From contig NW_025963625.1 in the NCBI RefSeq assembly GCF_910591885.1, positions 124,001 through 188,000 of the forward strand: DNA of 64,000 bases, in the 5' to 3' direction. The notes under the pieces were generated by a model. It saw nothing but the letters and a program-made list of their open reading frames with translations. It had not been told where the DNA came from and searched no databases. Positions 40,391-52,880 of this stretch are shown piece after piece; the first letter of the stretch is position 1; every line of letters begins with the position of its first letter. The stretch is from Bombus terrestris (taxonomy: Eukaryota; Arthropoda; Insecta; Hymenoptera; Apidae). The position numbers were made by a program, and so were the translations under genes.

Positions 40391-40940
40391 CACCGTGGGA
40401 CAACGTGGGACAACGTGGGACAACGTGGGACAACGTGGGACAACGTGGGACAACGTGGGACAACGTGGGACAACGTGGGACAACGTGGGACAACGTGGGA
40501 CAACGTGGGACAACGTGGGACATCGTGGGACAACGTGGGACAACGTGGGACAACGTGGGACAACGTGGGACAACGTGGGACAACGTGGGACAACGTGGGA
40601 CAACGTGGGACATCGTGGGACAACGTGGGACAACGTGGGACAACGTGGGACAACGTGGGACACCGTTGGACAACGTGGGACACCGTTGGACATCGTTGGA
40701 CACCGTGGGACAACGTGGGACAACGTGGGACAACGTGGGACACCGTTGGACACCGTTGGACATCGTTGGACATCGTTGGACATCGTGGGACACCGTTGGA
40801 CATCGTTGGACACCGTTGGACATCGTTGGACACCGTGGGACAACGTGGGACAACGTGGGACAACGTGGGACACCGTTGGACATCGTTGGACACCGTTGGA
40901 CATCGTTGGACACCGTGGGACAACGTGGGACAACGTGGGA
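40391..40940. repeat. Linker of ordinary array units
   Basis: aG runs with tG units at 40,521 and 40,611 and one tT/cT cluster. It matches about 49,200-49,750 at an offset of 8,810, so together with the following block it forms part of a larger duplicated unit. Nothing else is visible. Confidence 0.6.
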
Positions 40941-42960
40941 CAACGTGGGACACCGTTGGACATCGTTGGACACCGTTGGACATCGTTGGACACCGTGGGA
41001 CACCGTTGGACACCGTTGGACACCGTTGGACATCGGTGGACATCGTGGGACAACGTGGGAAACCATGGAACAACGTGGGACAACGTGGGACAACGTGGGA
41101 CAACGTGGGACAACGTGGGACACCGTTGGACATCGTTGGACACCGTGGGACAACGTGGGACAACGTGGGACACCGTTGGACACCGTTGGACATCGTTGGA
41201 CACCGTTGGACACCGTGGGACAACGTGGGACAACGTGCGACAACGTGGGACAACGTGGGACAACGTAGGACAACGTGGGACAACGTGGGACACCGCTGGA
41301 CATCGTTGGACAACGTGGGACATCGTGGGACAACGTGGGACAACGTGGGACAACGTGGGACAACGTGGGACACCGTTGGACACCGTGGGACACCGTTGGA
41401 CACCGTTGGACACCGTGGGACACCGTTGGACACCGTTGGACATCGTTGGACACCGTTGGACACCGTTGGACACCGTTGGACACCGTGGGACAACGTGGGA
41501 CAACGTGGGACAACGTGGGACAACGTGGGACAACGTGGGACAACGTGGGACAACGTGGGACAACGTGGGACACCGTTGGACACCGTGGGACACCGTTGGA
41601 CACCGTGGGACACCGTTGGACAACGTGGGACAACGTGGGACAACGTGGGACAACGTGGGACAACGTGGGACAACGTGGGACAACGTGGGACAACGTGAGA
41701 CAACGTGGGACAACGTGGAACACCGTTGGACACCGTGGGACACCGTTGGACACCGTTGGACATCGTTGGACACCGTGGGACAACGTGGGACAACGTGGGA
41801 AACCATGGAACAACGTGGGACAACGTGGGACAACGTGGGACAACGTGGGACAACGTGGGACACCGTTGGACATCGTTGGACACCGTGGGACAACGTGGGA
41901 CAACGTGGGACACCGTTGGACACCGTTGGACATCGTTGGACACCGTTGGACACCGTGGGACAACGTGGGACAACGTGGGACAACGTGGGACAACGTGGGA
42001 CAACGTAGGACAACGTGGGACAACGTGGGACACCGTTGGACATCGTTGGACAACGTGGGACATCGTGGGACAACGTGGGACAACGTGGGACAACGTGGGA
42101 CAACGTGGGACACCGTTGGACACCGTGGGACACCGTTGGACACCGTTGGACACCGTGGGACACCGTTGGACACCGTTGGACATCGTTGGACACCGCTGGA
42201 CACCGTTGGACACCGTTGGACACCGTGGGACAACGTGGGACAACGTGGGACAACGTGGGACAACGTGGGACAACGTGGGACAACGTGGGACAACGTGGGA
42301 CAACGTGGGACAACGTGGGACACCGTGGGACACCGTTGGACACCGTTGGACATCGTTGGACACCGTGGGACAACGTGGGACAACGTGGGACACCGTTGGA
42401 CACCGTGGGACAACGTGGGACAACGTGGGACAACGTGGGACAACGTGGGACAACGTGGGACAACGTAGGACAACGTGGGACAACGTGGGACACCGTTGGA
42501 CATCGTTGGACAACGTGGGACATCGTGGGACAACGTGGGACAACGTGGGACAACGTGGGACAACGTGGGACAACGTGGGACAACGTGGGACAACGTGGGA
42601 CAACGTGGGACACCGTTGGACACCGTGGGACACCGCTGGACACCGTTGGACATCGTTGGACACCGTGGGACAACGTGGGACAACGTGGGACACCGTTGGA
42701 CATCGTTGGACAACGTGGGACATCGTGGGACAACGTGGGACAACGTGGGACAACGTGGGACAACGTGGGACAACGTGGGACAACGTGGGACAACGTGGGA
42801 CAACGTGGGACAACGTGGGACAACGTGGGACAACGTGGGACAACGTGGGACAACGTGGGACACCGTGGGACACCGTTGGACACCGTTGGACATCGTTGGA
42901 CACCGTGGGACAACGTGGGACAACGTGGGACACCGTTGGACACCGTGGGACAACGTGGGA
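40941..42960. repeat. About 2.07-kb stop-bearing higher-order repeat, copy 1
   Basis: Ordered markers catcggtgga 41,031, K 41,061, caacgtgcga 41,231, caacgtagga 41,261, caacgtgaga 41,691, caacgtggaa 41,711, K 41,801, caacgtagga 42,001 and 42,461 recur at 43,101, 43,131, 43,301, 43,331, 43,771, 43,791, 43,881, 44,081 and 44,551. The offset grows from 2,070 to 2,090 by single-unit gains. From here to about 59 kb TAG-bearing units become frequent, which is why plus-strand open frames are short. Confidence 0.85.
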
Positions 42961-43010
42961 CACCGTTGGACATCGTTGGACACCGTTGGACATCGTTGGA
43001 CACCGTGGGA

Positions 43011-45060
43011 CAACGTGGGACACCGTTGGACATCGTTGGACACCGTTGGACATCGTTGGACACCGTGGGACACCGTTGGACACCGTTGGACACCGTTGGA
43101 CATCGGTGGACATCGTGGGACAACGTGGGAAACCATGGAACAACGTGGGACAACGTGGGACAACGTGGGACAACGTGGGACAACGTGGGACACCGTTGGA
43201 CATCGTTGGACACCGTGGGACAACGTGGGACAACGTGGGACACCGTTGGACACCGTTGGACATCGTTGGACACCGTTGGACACCGTGGGACAACGTGGGA
43301 CAACGTGCGACAACGTGGGACAACGTGGGACAACGTAGGACAACGTGGGACAACGTGGGACACCGTTGGACATCGTTGGACAACGTGGGACATCGTGGGA
43401 CAACGTGGGACAACGTGGGACAACGTGGGACAACGTGGGACACCGTTGGACACCGTGGGACACCGTTGGACACCGTTGGACACCGTGGGACACCGTTGGA
43501 CACCGTTGGACATCGTTGGACACCGTTGGACACCGTTGGACACCGTTGGACACCGTGGGACAACGTGGGACAACGTGGGACAACGTGGGACAACGTGGGA
43601 CAACGTGGGACAACGTGGGACAACGTGGGACAACGTGGGACAACGTGGGACACCGTTGGACACCGTGGGACACCGTTGGACACCGTGGGACACCGTTGGA
43701 CAACGTGGGACAACGTGGGACAACGTGGGACAACGTGGGACAACGTGGGACAACGTGGGACAACGTGGGACAACGTGAGACAACGTGGGACAACGTGGAA
43801 CACCGTTGGACACCGTGGGACACCGTTGGACACCGTTGGACATCGTTGGACACCGTGGGACAACGTGGGACAACGTGGGAAACCATGGAACAACGTGGGA
43901 CAACGTGGGACAACGTGGGACAACGTGGGACAACGTGGGACACCGTTGGACATCGTTGGACACCGTGGGACAACGTGGGACAACGTGGGACACCGTTGGA
44001 CACCGTTGGACATCGTTGGACACCGTTGGACACCGTGGGACAACGTGGGACAACGTGGGACAACGTGGGACAACGTGGGACAACGTAGGACAACGTGGGA
44101 CAACGTGGGACACCGTTGGACATCGTTGGACAACGTGGGACATCGTGGGACAACGTGGGACAACGTGGGACAACGTGGGACAACGTGGGACACCGTTGGA
44201 CACCGTGGGACACCGTTGGACACCGTTGGACACCGTGGGACACCGTTGGACACCGTTGGACATCGTTGGACACCGTTGGACACCGTTGGACACCGTTGGA
44301 CACCGTGGGACAACGTGGGACAACGTGGGACAACGTGGGACAACGTGGGACAACGTGGGACAACGTGGGACAACGTGGGACAACGTGGGACAACGTGGGA
44401 CAACGTGGGACACCGTGGGACACCGTTGGACACCGTTGGACATCGTTGGACACCGTGGGACAACGTGGGACAACGTGGGACACCGTTGGACACCGTGGGA
44501 CAACGTGGGACAACGTGGGACAACGTGGGACAACGTGGGACAACGTGGGACAACGTAGGACAACGTGGGACAACGTGGGACACCGTTGGACATCGTTGGA
44601 CAACGTGGGACATCGTGGGACAACGTGGGACAACGTGGGACAACGTGGGACAACGTGGGACAACGTGGGACAACGTGGGACAACGTGGGACAACGTGGGA
44701 CACCGTTGGACACCGTGGGACACCGTTGGACACCGTTGGACATCGTTGGACACCGTGGGACAACGTGGGACAACGTGGGACACCGTTGGACATCGTTGGA
44801 CAACGTGGGACATCGTGGGACAACGTGGGACAACGTGGGACAACGTGGGACAACGTGGGACAACGTGGGACAACGTGGGACAACGTGGGACAACGTGGGA
44901 CAACGTGGGACAACGTGGGACAACGTGGGACAACGTGGGACAACGTGGGACAACGTGGGACACCGTGGGACACCGTTGGACACCGTTGGACATCGTTGGA
45001 CACCGTGGGACAACGTGGGACAACGTGGGACACCGTTGGACACCGTGGGACAACGTGGGA
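43011..45060. repeat. About 2.07-kb stop-bearing higher-order repeat, copy 2
   Basis: Tandem partner of 40,941-42,960. It is separated from it by a 50-bp echo of its own opening units. It is also the closest relative of 49,751-51,800 at a constant offset of 6,740 for most of its length. It ends near the paired TAG units at 45,101 and 45,151. Confidence 0.85.
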
Positions 45061-48000
45061 CAACGTGGGACAACGTGGGACAACGTGGGACAACGTGGGA
45101 CAACGTAGGACAACGTTGGACAACGTGGGACAACGTGGGACAACGTGGGACAACGTAGGACAACGTGGGACAACGTGGGACACCGTTGGACATCGTTGGA
45201 CAACGTGGGACATCGTGGGACAACGTGGGACAACGTGGGACAACGTGGGACAACGTGGGACACCGTTGGACACCGTGGGACACCGTTGGACACCGTTGGA
45301 CACCGTGGGACACCGTTGGACACCGTTGGACATCGTTGGACACCGTTGGACACCGTGGGACAACGTGGGACAACGTGGGACAACGTAGGACAACGTGGGA
45401 CAACGTGGGACACCGTTGGACATCGTTGGACAACGTGGGACATCGTGGGACAACGTGGGACAACGTGGGACAACGTGGGACAACGTGGGACAACGTGGGA
45501 CAACGTGGGACAACGTGGGACAACGTGGGACAACGTGGGACAACGTGGGACAACGTGGGACACCGTGGGACACCGTTGGACACCGTTGGACATCGTTGGA
45601 CACCGTGGGACAACGTGGGACAACGTGGGACACCGTTGGACACCGTGGGACAACGTGGGACAACGTGGGACAACGTGGGACAACGTGGGACAACGTGGGA
45701 CAACGTAGGACAACGTGGGACAACGTGGGACACCGTTGGACATCGTTGGACAACGTGGGACATCGTGGGACAACGTGGGACAACGTGGGACAACGTGGGA
45801 CAACGTGGGACAACGTGGGACAACGTGGGACAACGTGGGACAACGTGGGACACCGTTGGACACCGTGGGACACCGTTGGACACCGTTGGACATCGTTGGA
45901 CACCGTTGGACATCGTTGGACACCGTTGGACATCGTTGGACACCGTGGGACACCGTTGGACACCGTTGGACACCGTTGGACATCGGTGGACAACGTGGGA
46001 CACCGTTGGACATCGTTGGACACCGTGGGACAACGTGGGACAACGTGGGACACCGTTGGACACCGTTGGACATCGTTGGACATCGTTGGACACCGTTGGA
46101 CACCGTTGGACACCGTTGGACACCGTGGGACAACGTGGGACAACGTGGGACAACGTGGGACAACGTGGGACAACGTGGGACAACGTGGGACAACGTGGGA
46201 CAACGTGGGACAACGTGGGACAACGTGGGACATCGTGGGACAACGTGGGACAACGTGGGACAACGTGGGACAACGTGGGACAACGTGGGACAACGTGGGA
46301 CAACGTGGGACAACGTGGGACAACGTGGGACATCGTGGGACAACGTGGGACAACGTGGGACAACGTGGGACAACGTGGGACAACGTGGGACAACGTGGGA
46401 CAACGTGGGACAACGTGGGACAACGTGGGACATCGTGGGACAACGTGGGACAACGTGGGACAACGTGGGACAACGTGGGACAACGTGGGACACCGTTGGA
46501 CAACGTGGGACACCGTTGGACATCGTTGGACACCGTGGGACAACGTGGGACAACGTGGGACAACGTGGGACACCGTTGGACACCGTTGGACATCGTTGGA
46601 CATCGTTGGACATCGTGGGACACCGTTGGACATCGTTGGACACCGTTGGACATCGTTGGACACCGTGGGACAACGTGGGACAACGTGGGACAACGTGGGA
46701 CACCGTTGGACATCGTTGGACACCGTTGGACATCGTTGGACACCGTGGGACAACGTGGGACAACGTGGGACAACGTGGGACACCGTTGGACATCGTTGGA
46801 CACCGTTGGACATCGTTGGACACCGTGGGACACCGTTGGACACCGTTGGACACCGTTGGACATCGGTGGACATCGTGGGACAACGTGGGAAACCATGGAA
46901 CAACGTGGGACAACGTGGGACAACGTGGGACAACGTGGGACAACGTGGGACAACGTGGGACAACGTGGGACACCGTTGGACATCGTTGGACAACGTGGGA
47001 CATCGTGGGACAACGTGGGACAACGTGGGACAACGTGGGACAACGTGGGACACCGTTGGACACCGTGGGACACCGTTGGACACCGTTGGACACCGTGGGA
47101 CACCGTTGGACATCGTTGGACACCGTGGGACAACGTGGGACAACGTGGGACAACGTGGGAAACCATGGAACAACGTGGGACAACGTGGGACAACGTGGGA
47201 CAACGTGGGACAACGTGGGACACCGTTGGACATCGTTGGACACCGTGGGACAACGTGGGACAACGTGGGACACCGTTGGACACCGTTGGACATCGTTGGA
47301 CATCGTTGGACACCGTTGGACACCGTTGGACACCGTTGGACACCGTGGGACAACGTGGGACAACGTGGGACAACGTGGGACAACGTGGGACAACGTGGGA
47401 CAACGTGGGACAACGTGGGACAACGTGGGACAACGTGGGACAACGTGGGACAACGTGGGACATCGTGGGACAACGTTGGACAACGTGGGACAACGTGGGA
47501 CAACGTGGGACAACGTGGGACAACATGGGACAACGTGGGACAACGTGGGACAACGTGGGACAACGTGGGACAACGTGGGACAACGTGGTACAACGTGGGA
47601 CAACGTGGGACAACGTGGGACAACGTGGGACACCGTTGGACAACGTGGGACACCGTTGGACATCGTTGGACACCGTGGGACAACGTGGGACAACGTGGGA
47701 CAACGTGGGACACCGTTGGACACCGTTGGACATCGTTGGACATCGTTGGACATCGTGGGACACCGTTGGACATCGTTGGACACCGTTGGACACCGTGGGA
47801 CAACGTGGGACAACGTGGGACAACGTGGGACACCGTTGGACATCGTTGGACACCGTGGGACAACGTGGGACAACGTGGGACAACGTGGGACAACGTGGGA
47901 CAACGTGGGACAACTTGGGACAACGTGGGACATCGTGGGACAACGTGGGACAACGTGGGACACCGTTGGACATCGTTGGACACCGTGGGACAACGTGGGA

Positions 48001-49750
48001 CAACGTGGGACAACATGGGACAACGTGGGACACCGTTGGACACCGTTGGACATCGGTGGACATCGTGGGACACCGTTGGACACCGTTGGACACCGTTGGA
48101 CACATTTGGACACCGTGGGACAACGTGGGACAACGTGGGACAACGTGGGACAACGTGGGACATCGTGGGACAACGTGGGACAACGTGGGACACCGTTGGA
48201 CATCGTTGGACACCGTGGGACAACGTGGGACAACGTGGGACAACATGGGACAACGTGGGACAACGTGGGATACCGTTGGACACCGTGGGACACCGTTGGA
48301 CAACGTGGGACAACGTGGGACAACGTGGGACAACGTGGGACAACGTGGGACAACGTGGGACAACGTGGGACACCGTGGGACACCGTGGGACACCGTTGGA
48401 CAACGTGGGACAACGTGGGACAACGTGGGACAACGTGGGACAACGTGGGACACCGTTGGACACCGTGGGACACCGTTGGACACCGTTGGACATCGTTGGA
48501 CACCGTGGGACAACGTGGGACAACGTGGGACAACGTGGGACAACGTGGGACAACGTGGGACAACGTGGGACACCGTTGGACATCGTTGGACACCGTGGGA
48601 CAACGTGGGACAACGTGGGACAACGTGGGACACCGTTGGACACCGTTGGACATCGTTGGACATCGTTGGACATCGTGGGACACCGTTGGACATCGTTGGA
48701 CACCGTTGGACATCGTTGGACACCGTGGGACAACGTGGGACAACGTGGGACAACGTGGGACACCGTTGGACAACGTGGGACAACGTGGGACAACGTGGGA
48801 CAACATGGGACAACGTGGGACAACGTGGGATACCGTTGGACACCGTGGGACACCGTTCGACAACGTGGGACAACGTGGGACAACGTGGGACAACGTGGGA
48901 CAACGTGGGACAACGTGGGACAACGTGGGACACCGTTGGACACCGTGGGACACCGTTGGACACCGTTGGACATCGTTGGACACCGTGGGACAACGTGGGA
49001 CAACGTGGGACAACGTGGGAAACCATGGAACAACGTGGGACAACGTGGGACAACGTGGGACAACGTGGGACAACGTGGGACACCGTTGGACATCGTTGGA
49101 CACCGTGGGACAACGTGGGACAACGTGGGACACCGTTGGACACCGTTGGACATCGTTGGACATCGTTGGACACCGTTGGACACCGTTGGACACCGTTGGA
49201 CACCGTGGGACAACGTGGGACAACGTGGGACAACGTGGGACAACGTGGGACAACGTGGGACAACGTGGGACAACGTGGGACAACGTGGGACAACGTGGGA
49301 CAACGTGGGACAACGTGGGACAACGTGGGACATCGTGGGACAACGTGGGACAACGTGGGACAACGTGGGACAACGTGGGACAACGTGGGACAACGTGGGA
49401 CAACGTGGGACAACGTGGGACATCGTGGGACAACGTGGGACAACGTGGGACAACGTGGGACAACGTGGGACACCGTTGGACAACGTGGGACACCGTTGGA
49501 CATCGTTGGACACCGTGGGACAACGTGGGACAACGTGGGACAACGTGGGACACCGTTGGACACCGTTGGACATCGTTGGACATCGTTGGACATCGTGGGA
49601 CACCGTTGGACATCGTTGGACACCGTTGGACATCGTTGGACACCGTGGGACAACGTGGGACAACGTGGGACAACGTGGGACACCGTTGGACATCGTTGGA
49701 CACCGTTGGACATCGTTGGACACCGTGGGACAACGTGGGACAACGTGGGA
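45061..49750. repeat. Mosaic between the two stop-bearing blocks
   Basis: Begins with closely spaced TAG units (45,101, 45,151, 45,381, 45,701). It then passes through segments related to other parts of the right domain: K at 46,891, a 760-bp copy of 27,071-27,820 at 47,161-47,920, a cacatttgga module at 48,101, and K at 49,021 with surroundings matching 40,211 (offset 8,810). A unique caccgttcga lies at 48,851. No gene is visible. Confidence 0.75.
47161..47920. repeat. 1-kb dispersed segment, copy 3 (partial)
   Basis: K at 47,161, the tG-aT pair at 47,461-47,471, caacatggga 47,521, caacgtggta 47,581 and caacttggga 47,911 match 27,071, 27,381-27,391, 27,441, 27,501 and 27,821 at an offset near 20,090, and 32,561 onward at about 14,600. 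Such distance with preserved unit order implies copying across at least 20 kb of array. Confidence 0.8.
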
Positions 49751-51800
49751 CAACGTGGGACACCGTTGGACACCGTTGGACACCGTTGGACATCGTTGGA
49801 CACCGTGGGACACCGTTGGACACCGTTGGACACCGTTGGACATCGGTGGACATCGTGGGACAACGTGGGAAACCATGGAACAACGTGGGACAACGTGGGA
49901 CAACGTGGGACAACGTGGGACAACGTGGGACACCGTTGGACATCGTTGGACACCGTGGGACAACGTGGGACAACGTGGGACACCGTTGGACACCGTTGGA
50001 CATCGTTGGACACCGTTGGACACCGTGGGACAACGTGGGACAACGTGGGACAACGTGGGACAACGTGGGACAACGTAGGACAACGTGGGACAACGTGGGA
50101 CACCGTTGGACATCGTTGGACAACGTGGGACATCGTGGGACAACGTGGGACAACGTGGGACAACGTGGGACAACGTGGGACACCGTTGGACACCGTGGGA
50201 CACCGTTGGACACCGTTGGACACCGTGGGACACCGTTGGACACCGTTGGACATCGTTGGACACCGTTGGACACCGTTGGACACCGTTGGACACCGTGGGA
50301 CAACGTGGGACAACGTGGGACAACGTGGGACAACGTGGGACAACGTGGGACAACGTGGGACAACGTGGGACAACGTGGGACAACGTGGGACACCGTTGGA
50401 CACCGTGGGACACCGTTGGACACCGTGGGACACCGTTGGACAACGTGGGACAACGTGGGACAACGTGGGACAACGTGGGACAACGTGGGACAACGTGGGA
50501 CAACGTGGGACAACGTGAGACAACGTGGGACAACGTGGAACACCGTTGGACACCGTGGGACACCGTTGGACACCGTTGGACATCGTTGGACACCGTGGGA
50601 CAACGTGGGACAACGTGGGAAACCATGGAACAACGTGGGACAACGTGGGACAACGTGGGACAACGTGGGACAACGTGGGACACCGTTGGACATCGTTGGA
50701 CACCGTGGGACAACGTGGGACAACGTGGGACACCGTTGGACACCGTTGGACATCGTTGGACACCGTTGGACACCGTGGGACAACGTGGGACAACGTGGGA
50801 CAACGTGGGACAACGTGGGACAACGTAGGACAACGTGGGACAACGTGGGACACCGTTGGACATCGTTGGACAACGTGGGACATCGTGGGACAACGTGGGA
50901 CAACGTGGGACAACGTGGGACAACGTGGGACACCGTTGGACACCGTGGGACACCGTTGGACACCGTTGGACACCGTGGGACACCGTTGGACACCGTTGGA
51001 CATCGTTGGACACCGTTGGACACCGTTGGACACCGTTGGACACCGTGGGACAACGTGGGACAACGTGGGACAACGTGGGACAACGTGGGACAACGTGGGA
51101 CAACGTGGGACAACGTGGGACAACGTGGGACAACGTGGGACAACGTGGGACACCGTGGGACACCGTTGGACACCGTTGGACATCGTTGGACACCGTGGGA
51201 CAACGTGGGACAACGTGGGACACCGTTGGACACCGTGGGACAACGTGGGACAACGTGGGACAACGTGGGACAACGTGGGACAACGTGGGACAACGTAGGA
51301 CAACGTGGGACAACGTGGGACACCGTTGGACATCGTTGGACAACGTGGGACATCGTGGGACAACGTGGGACAACGTGGGACAACGTGGGACAACGTGGGA
51401 CAACGTGGGACAACGTGGGACAACGTGGGACAACGTGGGACACCGTTGGACACCGTGGGACACCGTTGGACACCGTTGGACATCGTTGGACACCGTGGGA
51501 CAACGTGGGACAACGTGGGACACCGTTGGACATCGTTGGACAACGTGGGACATCGTGGGACAACGTGGGACAACGTGGGACAACGTGGGACAACGTGGGA
51601 CAACGTGGGACAACGTGGGACAACGTGGGACAACGTGGGACAACGTGGGACAACGTGGGACAACGTGGGACAACGTGGGACAACGTGGGACACCGTGGGA
51701 CACCGTTGGACACCGTTGGACATCGTTGGACACCGTGGGACAACGTGGGACAACGTGGGACACCGTTGGACACCGTGGGACAACGTGGGACAACGTGGGA
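49751..51800. repeat. About 2.07-kb stop-bearing higher-order repeat, copy 3
   Basis: Follows 43,011-45,060 at 6,740 (K 49,871 and 50,621, TAG units 50,071, 50,821 and 51,291, caacgtgaga 50,511, caacgtggaa 50,531). It lacks the caacgtgcga found in the two other copies. At its end the TAG unit of 45,101 corresponds to an aT unit at 51,831, a difference of one base at position 7. Confidence 0.85.
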
Positions 51801-51880
51801 CAACGTGGGACAACGTGGGACAACGTGGGACAACGTTGGACAACGTTGGACAACGTGGGACAACGTGGGACAACGTGGGA

Positions 51881-52880
51881 CAACGTAGGACAACGTGGGA
51901 CAACGTGGGACACCGTTGGACATCGTTGGACAACGTGGGACATCGTGGGACAACGTGGGACAACGTGGGACAACGTGGGACAACGTGGGACACCGTTGGA
52001 CACCGTGGGACACCGTTGGACACCGTTGGACACCGTGGGACACCGTTGGACACCGTTGGACATCGTTGGACACCGTTGGACACCGTTGGACACCGTTGGA
52101 CACCGTGGGACAACGTGGGACAACGTGGGACAACGTGGGACAACGTGGGACAACGTGGGACAACGTGGGACAACGTGGGACAACGTGGGACAACGTGGGA
52201 CAACGTGGGACACCGTGGGACACCGTTGGACACCGTTGGACATCGTTGGACACCGTGGGACAACGTGGGACAACGTGGGACACCGTTGGACACCGTGGGA
52301 CAACGTGGGACAACGTGGGACAACGTGGGACAACGTGGGACAACGTGGGACAACGTAGGACAACGTGGGACAACGTGGGACACCGTTGGACATCGTTGGA
52401 CAACGTGGGACATCGTGGGACAACGTGGGACAACGTGGGACAACGTGGGACAACGTGGGACAACGTGGGACAACGTGGGACAACGTGGGACACCGTTGGA
52501 CACCGTGGGACACCGTTGGACACCGTTGGACATCGTTGGACACCGTGGGACAACGTGGGACAACGTGGGACACCGTTGGACATCGTTGGACAACGTGGGA
52601 CATCGTGGGACAACGTGGGACAACGTGGGACAACGTGGGACAACGTGGGACAACGTGGGACAACGTGGGACAACGTGGGACAACGTGGGACAACGTGGGA
52701 CAACGTGGGACAACGTGGGACAACGTGGGACAACGTGGGACACCGTGGGACACCGTTGGACACCGTTGGACATCGTTGGACACCGTGGGACAACGTGGGA
52801 CAACGTGGGACACCGTTGGACACCGTGGGACAACGTGGGACAACGTGGGACAACGTGGGACAACGTGGGACAACGTGGGA
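51881..52880. repeat. 1,060-bp tandem repeat of the TAG-to-TAG module
   Basis: TAG units at 51,881 and 52,351 and an aT at 52,891 match 50,821, 51,291 and 51,831 at an offset of 1,060, so the distal half of the preceding block has been repeated once more. The TAG-to-TAG distance of 460-470 bp is shared by 42,001-42,461, 44,081-44,551, 50,821-51,291 and 51,881-52,351. Confidence 0.8.

Noticed and set aside
5..41698. Plus-strand open frame of 13,897 codons, and many shorter ones ending at TAG units
   Set aside because: The unit has no stop in any frame, so length is no evidence of coding. Starts are GTG from the repeat, composition is a decapeptide cycle, the same peptide is open in the other plus frames, and TAG units accumulate freely after 41 kb. 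No promoter, splice or codon-bias support is visible.
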